Under the pieces are notes generated by a model. That model was given only the letters and a program-made list of their open reading frames with translations, was not told the DNA's origin and ran no database searches. Positions 1-5,510 of a DNA stretch of 5,510 bases are shown here, piece after piece; the stretch's first letter is position 1, and each line of letters starts with the position of its first letter. Origin of the DNA: Alphaproteobacteria bacterium. GTDB taxonomy: Bacteria; Pseudomonadota; Alphaproteobacteria; Sphingomonadales; Sphingomonadaceae. Location of the stretch: the NCBI GenBank assembly GCA_028869975.1, contig JAGWQR010000030.1, forward strand, positions 1-5,510. The letters run 5' to 3'. A program made the position numbers and the translations under genes.

Positions 1-3000
1 ATTTCCTCGCGCCGGTGAGAATAGGGGGTCTGGGCGGCAAAGGCAGTGGCCGCAACATGGTTGCTGCGATATTCCGACTTGACCCCGTTCAGCGCGCGCA
101 CATAGCGTGCGAGCTGCGGATCGGTAATGCCCGTATCATAATCGCCGAACAGCGCGTAAAACTGCTTGCGCTCCAGCTTGAGGTATAGCTTGCGCACCGA
201 CGAGGCATCAAAGCGCCGCTGGCTGCGATCCGCATAAACCGTGTAATAGGTGTTGGGATCAATCGCACTGCCATATTGGGTGTTGGCCGTATTTTTGGCG
301 CTGTCATAGGCTAGCGTCAGCAGCCATTTGCCCGAAATCAGCCCCTTGGCATAGAGCGCGATCCGGCCATCGGTTTGCAGCGTGCTGCCATCATCGGGGA
401 TGGTCTGCATGTTATGATCGAGTCGGTTGAACCCAACCGTCCCCTCGGCAAGGCCAACAATCGTCCAGGGCCGCTTGCCAGGCGACAGCCAGGCATCAAG
501 CTGCTGCGTGGTTGCCACATCACCGTCCTTGAGCGGCAGGGTGACAATCAGCGACCCCGACGCCGTGGTCGGCTCCAGCTCGATGTAGGCGACGCCATCA
601 TCACCCTCGACGCGCCAGACCGGCTTGCCGCGCTCAAGCCCCGAAAGACCGCGCGCCGCCTGCGCATCAGCTTCAATCGCTGCCGTATAGGGTGCCGAGA
701 GGCTGAAATCACCCACCTGGCCATGATGGATGGGCCGGCCATCGCGATCGGTCAGCCGCATGGCAATCACAGGCCGGTTAACGCCGTCAGCAATAAGAAA
801 TGATTTGCCGGGAAGAAATTCGGCATGGAGTGCGCTGGCAGCAAAATGCACCCGGCGCTCCAAATGCTTCACAAGCTGGCCATGCGCATCCTTCACATCA
901 GCGCTGAGCAGCGTATCGCGCGGACCCAGATCAACCGCGCGCCAAATGCTCACCTCCACCTGGCCGTCGCCGCTCTTCTTTTCGCCATCAAAGCTGAGGG
1001 CATTGACCGGCTTGCCATCGGCAAACAGCGTTACCGTCTGGCCGGGCAGATGCTTGATGACGACGCGGGTGGCGCGCGTGCGCGGATTGTAGCTTGTGTC
1101 TGGGAACAGCCAATCGATACCGGGGGCCTCGCCGCCGATCCAGTCACGGTTGGTGCCGGCGGCCTCCTGATCGCTCGCAAAGGACGGGTGGCGGAAGGTG
1201 GAGGCGGCCACGCGTGCCTTGTTTCGACCTAGCGCTGCATAGAAATCGGCGCGCAACAATGCTCCGCCGCCGCCATTGACGAACCGCGAAATCGCGCTAC
1301 CGGCCGTGCGTGTGTTCCGGCTGCAATCCACCGGAACCCTGCTGCCGGGATATGTTGACGGATCCACCTGCACGACATGCGTACCCGGTAAAACGCCATC
1401 AAAATGATAGCGGCCATCGCTGTCTGTCACGGCATAGCTGCCATCTTCCATCATCACACGGACGCCACCAATGCCGCGCGCGGCGCGCGGATCGACGCTG
1501 CAACCGCCATCGGTCACCCGGCCAATAATCGTCATTGTATCCCCGATAACCGCTGTGGTGACTTGGACGGCTGCGGCCGCAATCGCGCTTTTGGTTCCGC
1601 GATCATCCTGTGCGCTAGCCATATTGGTAATATTACCCGGTTGCGCATCACTGCGCACCCCGAGCACATAGGTGATCGTATCGGACGCACCTGGTGCGAG
1701 CGGCACCAGTGGCACCAGCAGCCGCTTGCCATCGGGTGTGGCGGTATAGGCAGCTTTTATGCCATTGACCCGCACGGTATTGGGCGCGAGCCGCGTCCAG
1801 AGCGGCAGCACATCGGTCAGGCTGATGTTGCCGGTCGTGCGCTGCGGATCGGGGTTGGTCAGCGTCACCATATACTGCAACGAATCGCCTGGCGCGGCGA
1901 CCGGGTTCGACACGGTTTTGCTGATGACCAGCCCGGCACCGGGTTTGTCGATCGGGATGTCGATGCGCACCGGCGCCGGATTGGTGAGCGTAAATGTCTG
2001 GCCGTAGGATGCCCCGGAAATCGCGTAGGGCTGGCCATCGGGCCGTCTGAATCCGGAAAGCTGGGCCGCCGTGGCGGAGGAGGGCGCCGTATAGGGCGCA
2101 GCAGGCTGGATCAAAAGCTTGTAGCTGCCCGGTTTCACCAGCGGAAAGCGATAATCACCGGTCGGGAAGCTGTAACTGTTACCGCTGCTATCGGTGACGG
2201 TAGAGCCGGTTATCACTGTTGCGGGGAAGCTTGATACGCCATCGTCGCCATAAACTGTCGCCGGCTGGCCGGTTGCGGCGTTTATCAGCGTGACCTTGGT
2301 GCCCGCAACCGGCGCACCTGTGCCACTGTCAAAGCTGATACCATAAGGATCAATGAGTATATTAACCTTATTGGTTGCAACAGTAGCACCCGAGCCTGGC
2401 CTCGTGGCAATGACCGAGATACTGTCACCGGGTTGCACACTCAGCACGCAATCACCTTGTACCGGCGTCGGCGGGATCGCGCTGGTGTTAATCATGCCTA
2501 CAAATACACCCGTATTATCACCGGTTTCCTGCAATGTCAGGCTTTCTACATCACCCTCGGGGGTGCTGAGCCGCACATTGAGGGTGTCGATTGCGTTCGG
2601 GTTGAGATTGTCGGCTGGTGACATTACCGAAATAACGAGCGGCGTGCCCGCCTGCAGCATCGTCACCGGTGCGAGGACAGCCGGTGTAACCGACGTGCCT
2701 GCATATGCTCCTGCCAATTTAACCGAAGTGGCTCCATTGCTGCTCTGGCAGGTTGTGGCCGGAATGGTGAAGGATGCCTGACCTGGCGTACTCGTGAACT
2801 GAAAAAGCGACAGTGTTGCGCTTGGCGCGGCCTGCCGCAAGACATTGACCTGATTCGAGGGCTGACTGAGCGTCGTTGCCCCCACCTGCCATTGGATATT
2901 GGCCGTATTGCTGATTGTCTGCGCTTCAACCGATCGCACTGAGCCGAGCCCGAAGGCTCCGCCCAGTGCGATTAAACACAACCATTTGGTGTGAAAGCGG

Positions 3001-3008
3001 TTGAACAT
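1..3008 (-). CDS. Large secreted multidomain DUF11 / carboxypeptidase-regulatory-like protein, probable outer-membrane or surface protein (3' end outside window)
   Basis: The frame is open from ATG at 3008 to the left edge: 1002 codons without a stop, C-terminus missing. An in-frame TAG at 3020-3018 leaves this as the first ATG. Residues 1-29 form a signal peptide (basic start, hydrophobic core, VEA before Q30). Residues 31-57 carry an 'ISNTA...V..SN' motif shared with the neighbouring 377-aa protein. Residues about 60-215 are an unnamed beta-rich domain with ETGDNTGVF (161-169) and cysteines C87 and C187. Residues 220-345 start with DPYGISFDSGTGAPVAG, typical of the carboxypeptidase-regulatory / SdrB-like prealbumin fold. 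Residues 357-480 are a DUF11 (TIGR01451) domain. Residues 492-590 are a second regulatory-like domain (TDSDGRYHF, PGTHVVQVD) with C503 and C562. From about 590 it is strand-rich, including WTIVGLAEGTVGF (848-860), KWLLTLAYDS (894-903) and FYALFGDYDTG (950-960), a pattern I recall from large proteobacterial DUF11 proteins. An envelope location is well supported; a barrel or export role is inference. Confidence 0.93.
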   Translation of the reverse strand, partial: MFNRFHTKWLCLIALGGAFGLGSVRSVEAQTISNTANIQWQVGATTLSQPSNQVNVLRQAAPSATLSLFQFTSTPGQASFTIPATTCQSSNGATSVKLAGAYAGTSVTPAVLAPVTMLQAGTPLVISVMSPADNLNPNAIDTLNVRLSTPEGDVESLTLQETGDNTGVFVGMINTSAIPPTPVQGDCVLSVQPGDSISVIATRPGSGATVATNKVNILIDPYGISFDSGTGAPVAGTKVTLINAATGQPATVYGDDGVSSFPATVITGSTVTDSSGNSYSFPTGDYRFPLVKPGSYKLLIQPAAPYTAPSSATAAQLSGFRRPDGQPYAISGASYGQTFTLTNPAPVRIDIPIDKPGAGLVISKTVSNPVAAPGDSLQYMVTLTNPDPQRTTGNISLTDVLPLWTRLAPNTVRVNGIKAAYTATPDGKRLLVPLVPLAPGASDTITYVLGVRSDAQPGNITNMASAQDDRGTKSAIAAAAVQVTTAVIGDTMTIIGRVTDGGCSVDPRAARGIGGVRVMMEDGSYAVTDSDGRYHFDGVLPGTHVVQVDPSTYPGSRVPVDCSRNTRTAGSAISRFVNGGGGALLRADFYAALGRNKARVAASTFRHPSFASDQEAAGTNRDWIGGEAPGIDWLFPDTSYNPRTRATRVVIKHLPGQTVTLFADGKPVNALSFDGEKKSGDGQVEVSIWRAVDLGPRDTLLSADVKDAHGQLVKHLERRVHFAASALHAEFLPGKSFLIADGVNRPVIAMRLTDRDGRPIHHGQVGDFSLSAPYTAAIEADAQAARGLSGLERGKPVWRVEGDDGVAYIELEPTTASGSLIVTLPLKDGDVATTQQLDAWLSPGKRPWTIVGLAEGTVGFNRLDHNMQTIPDDGSTLQTDGRIALYAKGLISGKWLLTLAYDSAKNTANTQYGSAIDPNTYYTVYADRSQRRFDASSVRKLYLKLERKQFYALFGDYDTGITDPQLARYVRALNGVKSEYRSNHVAATAFAAQTPYSHRREE

Positions 3009-3073
3009 CTTGATACGCTAACCTGCGGAGCCGTGCGTGCGCTTGCAGTTCGCTAAGCCCATGCCCGCCAAAC
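3009..3073 (-). other. 65-base gap before the large gene; weak ribosome binding site
   Basis: This is the gap between the stop of the 377-aa gene and the ATG of the large gene. The only Shine-Dalgarno-like bases are an AGG about 14 bases before the ATG, which is distant and weak. I see no strong hairpin with a T-run, so no terminator is called, and no recognisable promoter. Read-through from the upstream gene is the simplest reading, with the large protein made at a lower level than the subunits; the expression level is inference. Confidence 0.5.
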
Positions 3074-3094
3074 TCAGTTGATTGTGACGTCGAA
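3074..3094 (-). repeat. Gene-end copy A of a near-identical 21-base block
   Basis: On the plus strand this block begins tcagttgattgt and matches the block at 4767-4787 at 18 of 21 positions. It encodes the last strand and the stop (F-x-V-T-I-N-stop) of the 377-aa protein. The match includes the stop codon and reflects either paralogy of the two genes or conversion between their ends. Confidence 0.75.
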
Positions 3095-4207
3095 ATACAT
3101 GGTCTCGGTACTGCCGCCTGCGAGGTTGCTCAGTGTTCCCGAAGCAATGCCACCCGAAGGTGCGGTGCCCGCGCTGCCCGACGAACCTGTGCCGGTGGCC
3201 GGTGCACTGCCTTCCGCACCGGTGTTGCAGACGCCTGCGCCAAACGTACCATTGATGTAGATCGAGTTCGCCACATAGGTTACCTGGGTGGGCAGCGTAT
3301 CGCTGACTGTTGGAGAAACAGCCGTTGCCGCACCCGCGCCGTTCGCCACTTGGATACAATAACGCACCTGCGCGCCCGGAATCGCTTTCGGGCTGGTGGC
3401 GCCGTTGATCGGATCCCACAGCACCGTCGCCGTCTTGAGCACGGACAGCACCGGTGCCGCCACGATATACGCATCGACTGCGATATACTGGCCATCCCAT
3501 TTCGGATCGGTGACGCCGGTATAGCTGGTGGCGCTTTCCGCGAACACGTTGTTGACGGCAACATTGTTGAGGCCGCCCGCGCTCGCCGTGGAGGTGCTGA
3601 ACACGGCGCCTTCAGTGCCCGCCGTGATATTCTGGCGGGCCTGCGCCGTAAGCGAGATACCGGCATACTGGCCATTCGTCGGCGTGTTCGGCAGCGCGGT
3701 CGTGTCGGTTACCGTAATGGTGACCGTCGTGTCAGGCGGAACCGAATCGAGCCATACGCCACCCGATGTTTTCAGGTAGGTCGTGCCGCCGGTTTCGGTG
3801 TAGGTGAAGGTCGCCGCACCCACGGTGAACGATGTGGCTGCGGTAGTAGCCCCGGGGATCGAGATGGTCGTTCCCGACGCAATCGCGGCAGCCGCCAGAT
3901 TGATGTCAATCTTGTCGTTCGAGCTGTTGGTGATGCTCCATTTGGTAACCGTATTGGTTTGTCCCGGCACAACCGACACAGCCGCAGCATCGGTTTCCAG
4001 CGCGGTCACGATGATCTTGCGATCGACGTTGAACGTCGCCGTGTTCGAGGTCACGGTCGGTTGGGTCACACCGCCGACGGTGTAAGTCACCGACGCCGTA
4101 TTATTGATCGCGGTACCCGCGACGGTGCCTGCTGCAAGCGTTGGCGAACCTGCCATCGCTGCCCAGGCAACGCCGCTGCCCGCAAGCAGCTTAAGTTGAT
4201 GTTTCAT
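3074..4207 (-). CDS. Secreted DUF11-domain protein, 377 aa
   Basis: The start is ATG at 4207 and the stop TGA at 3076-3074. Residues 1 to about 26 are a signal peptide (MKHQLKLL, then an Ala/Gly-rich core, cleavage near TLAA). The mature N-terminus holds 'INNTASVTYTVGG...SNTATFNV' (34-61), also found in shorter form at the start of the large downstream protein. A first Ig-like segment at about 64-190 contains PGQTNTVTKWSITNSS (81-96). Residues 253-377 are a DUF11 domain (LSVLKTA, IPGAQVRY, VSDTLP, YFDVTIN at the very end). It is interrupted by a Gly/Ser/Ala/Pro low-complexity stretch at about 331-353. The only two cysteines, C284 and C327, both lie in this domain and could pair. No sortase, lipobox, OmpA-like or autotransporter anchor is present. 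It is a paralogue of the truncated protein at the right edge. It is probably a structural surface or periplasmic subunit; its exact function is unknown. Confidence 0.92.
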   Translation of the reverse strand: MKHQLKLLAGSGVAWAAMAGSPTLAAGTVAGTAINNTASVTYTVGGVTQPTVTSNTATFNVDRKIIVTALETDAAAVSVVPGQTNTVTKWSITNSSNDKIDINLAAAAIASGTTISIPGATTAATSFTVGAATFTYTETGGTTYLKTSGGVWLDSVPPDTTVTITVTDTTALPNTPTNGQYAGISLTAQARQNITAGTEGAVFSTSTASAGGLNNVAVNNVFAESATSYTGVTDPKWDGQYIAVDAYIVAAPVLSVLKTATVLWDPINGATSPKAIPGAQVRYCIQVANGAGAATAVSPTVSDTLPTQVTYVANSIYINGTFGAGVCNTGAEGSAPATGTGSSGSAGTAPSGGIASGTLSNLAGGSTETMYFDVTIN

Positions 4208-4209
4208 TG

Positions 4210-4220
4210 TCCTGTCTCAC
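4210..4220 (-). promoter_or_regulatory. Weak ribosome binding region of the 377-aa gene
   Basis: Read on the minus strand, the bases before ATG 4207 include GTGAG (4220-4216, 8 bases from the ATG) and AGGA (4213-4210, only 2 bases from it). Neither is an ideal Shine-Dalgarno match, but the signal peptide directly after the ATG makes this start convincing. Confidence 0.45.
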
Positions 4221-4251
4221 TTTCACACATGATGCGCCACCTCATTTTTTG

Positions 4252-4274
4252 CCCCGCAGGTGCGCATTGCGGGG
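4252..4274. other. GC-rich inverted repeat (7-bp stem, 9-base loop) between two genes
   Basis: CCCCGCA at 4252-4258 and TGCGGGG at 4268-4274 are perfect inverted repeats; six of the seven pairs are G:C. In the minus-strand transcript the hairpin lies 19 bases after the stop of the 153-aa gene and is followed by CAAAAAA. It therefore lacks the U-run of an intrinsic terminator. It may be an mRNA stability element, a partial attenuator or a protein-binding site. The structure is seen in the sequence; the role is inference. Confidence 0.6.
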
Positions 4275-4293
4275 ATTATTCAGCGAAATGGCC

Positions 4294-4755
4294 TTATTTG
4301 ACCGTTCCACGGAAACTCAGTTTACCGTCACCGCCTGCCGGTATCGGCGTATTCAGCGCCCAGCGGATATGGGTGACATCTTCAGGGCGCGCCGCGCGCG
4401 TGCCTGCGGCGGTCGTGATCTTGAGCGTGGCGAGATTGCCCCAGCTCTTGCCGCCATCGACTGAAACCAGCGCATTGGCATCGGGTGTCCCTTCAAAGGT
4501 CAGGCTGGGCGGGATCGGGTCGGTGATGGAAAAATTTCCCGCCGGCGCGGCACCGCCATTATGGTAACTCAGCACATAAACGATCTTGTCACCCGGAAAG
4601 ACCTGGCTCGGCGCTTCAAGCACAACCTTGGTCGCGCCATTGTCACTTGGCATCGTCTTTTCGACAAAGGTCATGATATGCGTAGAAACGCCACCGCCGG
4701 CTGCAACCGCAGCGAACGGGGCCAGCAATAGAAATATGAGTGCAATCTTTTTCAT
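4294..4755 (-). CDS. Small secreted single-domain DUF11 protein, 153 aa
   Basis: The start is ATG at 4755, preceded by a good GGAG, and the stop is TAA at 4296-4294. Residues 1 to about 19 form a classical signal peptide (MKK, then IALIFLLLAPFAAVA, cleavage near AVA-A). The rest is essentially one DUF11 / TIGR01451 domain. PGDKIVYVLSYHNGG lies at 54-68, ITDPIPPSLTFEG at 77-89, THIRWALNTPIPAGG at 128-142, and the final strand KLSFRGTVK at 145-153. SVDGGKSW (98-105) fits the Asp-box pattern S-x-D-x-G-x-x-W. There are no cysteines and no anchor. Standalone proteins with this 'SVDGGK...THIRW...PAG' layout are familiar in Proteobacteria and have no assigned activity. The 11-base spacing from the preceding gene implies co-translation. 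It is probably a periplasmic or surface accessory subunit of the same system. Confidence 0.92.
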   Translation of the reverse strand: MKKIALIFLLLAPFAAVAAGGGVSTHIMTFVEKTMPSDNGATKVVLEAPSQVFPGDKIVYVLSYHNGGAAPAGNFSITDPIPPSLTFEGTPDANALVSVDGGKSWGNLATLKITTAAGTRAARPEDVTHIRWALNTPIPAGGDGKLSFRGTVK

Positions 4756-4761
4756 GGTTTT

Positions 4762-4765
4762 CTCC
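4762..4765 (-). promoter_or_regulatory. Ribosome binding site (GGAG) of the 153-aa gene
   Basis: GGAG lies 6 bases before ATG 4755 and one base after the TGA of the preceding gene, so ribosomes ending there sit directly on this site. It fixes the start and supports translational coupling. Confidence 0.75.
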
Positions 4766-4766
4766 G

Positions 4767-4787
4767 TCAGTTGATTGTTACTTTGAA
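4767..4787 (-). repeat. Gene-end copy B of the near-identical 21-base block
   Basis: This block matches the one at 3074-3094 at 18 of 21 positions, with the first 12 plus-strand bases identical. It encodes the final F-K-V-T-I-N and stop of the right-edge DUF11 protein. Confidence 0.75.
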
Positions 4788-5510
4788 TGTAACGGTGCGC
4801 GTCTGCCCGGCCGGCACCGTGCCCAGCGCAACGCTAATTCCAGTTGAGGGTGAGTAGGTGCCCGGGTCGGTATCGGCCGCATCGGTGAGCGCGACGCCCT
4901 GCAACGTCATCGATCCGGGCTGATAGCTGGTATTCGGCGGCACAACGTCGGTAACCGTCAATCCGCTGAGTGATCCTGTGCCATTGACAGTGGCCGCCAG
5001 CGCGTAAGTGATGACGGCACCGGGAACGGGGGTATTGCCGCCGAAGGGATCAAGGATTGTCGCGCTTTTGACGAATGCAACGGTTGCCTGCTGAATGATA
5101 TAATCATTGCCCCCCGTGCTGGTGGCTCCCGAGGCACCGACAACCGCGTCCACCCCGCCATTGCCTTTGCCGGCAAAGACCGTGCCCGGCTTGCCCGAGC
5201 CAACCACGTCGGCCCCCGTGAGATCCATGATCCCCAGATTGCCGTTAACCGCCGAACCCGGAATCGATGACAGCACAAATACTCTGATCGATGAATCGGG
5301 CGCGAGCACCGGATCGTTGCTTCCGGCGATATACACCGTATCCACACCCGGATCATAAACACCGTTATTGTTGGTATCGAGCACGATGGAGGTGGGGCTC
5401 GGGTTGAACTGGCCGCCGCCGACATTGCCATTGGGCGTGAGCTTGATCGCTTCCTTGCCATTGCCGGTATTGGTCACCGTGAACGACATGACGGCGTTGG
5501 TCGCGCCCGC
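4767..5510 (-). CDS. DUF11-domain protein, 5' end outside window (247 residues visible)
   Basis: The stop is TGA at 4769-4767. The frame is open through the right edge. The ATG at 5489 is internal: the seven codons before it (AGATNAV) continue a typical Ig-like strand, AGATNAVMSFTVTNTGNG. This aligns with PGQTNTVTKWSITNSS at residues 81-96 of the 377-aa protein, so about 80 residues including the signal peptide are probably missing and the full length may be near 330 aa. Visible residues 45-57 are DTNNNGVYDPGVD, a calcium-loop-like motif. A Gly-rich stretch follows at about 105-129. The C-terminal part from about 137 is a DUF11 domain (FVKSATILDPFGG, VPGAVITYAL, VTDVVPPNTSY, VTFKVTIN at the end). 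No cysteine or anchor is seen in the visible part. The role is unknown; a secreted structural subunit of the same operon is likely. Confidence 0.9.
   Translation of the reverse strand, partial: AGATNAVMSFTVTNTGNGKEAIKLTPNGNVGGGQFNPSPTSIVLDTNNNGVYDPGVDTVYIAGSNDPVLAPDSSIRVFVLSSIPGSAVNGNLGIMDLTGADVVGSGKPGTVFAGKGNGGVDAVVGASGATSTGGNDYIIQQATVAFVKSATILDPFGGNTPVPGAVITYALAATVNGTGSLSGLTVTDVVPPNTSYQPGSMTLQGVALTDAADTDPGTYSPSTGISVALGTVPAGQTRTVTFKVTIN

Noticed and set aside
1404..2234. Plus-strand open frame of 276 codons
   Set aside because: It lies wholly opposite the giant gene, is rich in Arg, His, Gly and Cys, and has no family resemblance. The minus-strand frame gives recognisable DUF11 and regulatory-like domains over the same bases.
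3016..3056. Direct repeat cgctaa (3016-3021 and 3051-3056) in the 65-base gap
   Set aside because: A six-base repeat in 65 bases is easily due to chance and matches no operator I know.
3018..3500. Minus-strand open frame of 160 codons overlapping the end of the 377-aa gene
   Set aside because: It is an out-of-frame reading of the DUF11 domain of the 377-aa protein, with biased composition and no signal peptide or plausible start.
4245..4274. Rho-independent terminator in the 86-base gap
   Set aside because: The T-run lies on the wrong side: the minus-strand transcript has an A-run after the hairpin, and plus-strand transcription would meet the T-run before the stem.
3350..4567. Plus-strand open frame of 405 codons running opposite the 377-aa gene and into the 153-aa gene
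   Set aside because: Its product is Arg/His/Gly-rich without a recognisable domain or signal. It crosses two convincing minus-strand genes and their gap, as expected for an antisense shadow in GC-rich DNA.
4767..5489. ATG at 5489 as the true start of the right-edge gene
   Set aside because: The frame stays open upstream to the edge, the upstream codons continue the conserved strand, and there is no signal peptide after this ATG, unlike the other genes.

Overview
The window looks like part of a GC-rich Gram-negative chromosome. The codon choice, signal peptides and resemblance of the large protein to those I know from sphingomonads and related Alphaproteobacteria suggest Sphingomonadales, but this is recognition from memory and was not tested by a search. 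All convincing coding sequence lies on the minus strand. It reads right to left as one tightly spaced set of four genes, all encoding exported, beta-sheet-rich proteins of the DUF11 / TIGR01451 'conserved repeat' type.

In transcription order: (1) a 5'-truncated DUF11 protein occupies 5510 to 4767 and enters from beyond the right edge. (2) Eleven bases later comes a small secreted single-domain DUF11 protein (4755-4294, 153 aa). (3) After an 86-base gap holding a GC-rich inverted repeat comes a 377-aa secreted DUF11 protein (4207-3074), a paralogue of the first. (4) After a 65-base gap starts a very large secreted protein (3008 to beyond position 1). Its first 1002 residues are visible and contain no stop. 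They show a signal peptide, an N-terminal motif shared with the 377-aa protein, an unnamed Cys-bracketed domain, a carboxypeptidase-regulatory-like (prealbumin-fold) domain, a DUF11 domain, a second regulatory-like domain, and then a long strand-rich part with the features of an outer-membrane or surface assembly protein.

The genes probably form one operon making envelope or surface proteins. The three smaller ones look like exported Ig-like subunits with no visible anchor; their C-termini stop at the last strand of the DUF11 fold. The large one is the best candidate for the outer-membrane component that holds, exports or displays them. That joint role is inference; none of these proteins has a function I can name. 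No RNA genes, mobile elements, CRISPR arrays or convincing plus-strand genes were seen. Every stretch not covered by a gene is shorter than 90 bases.
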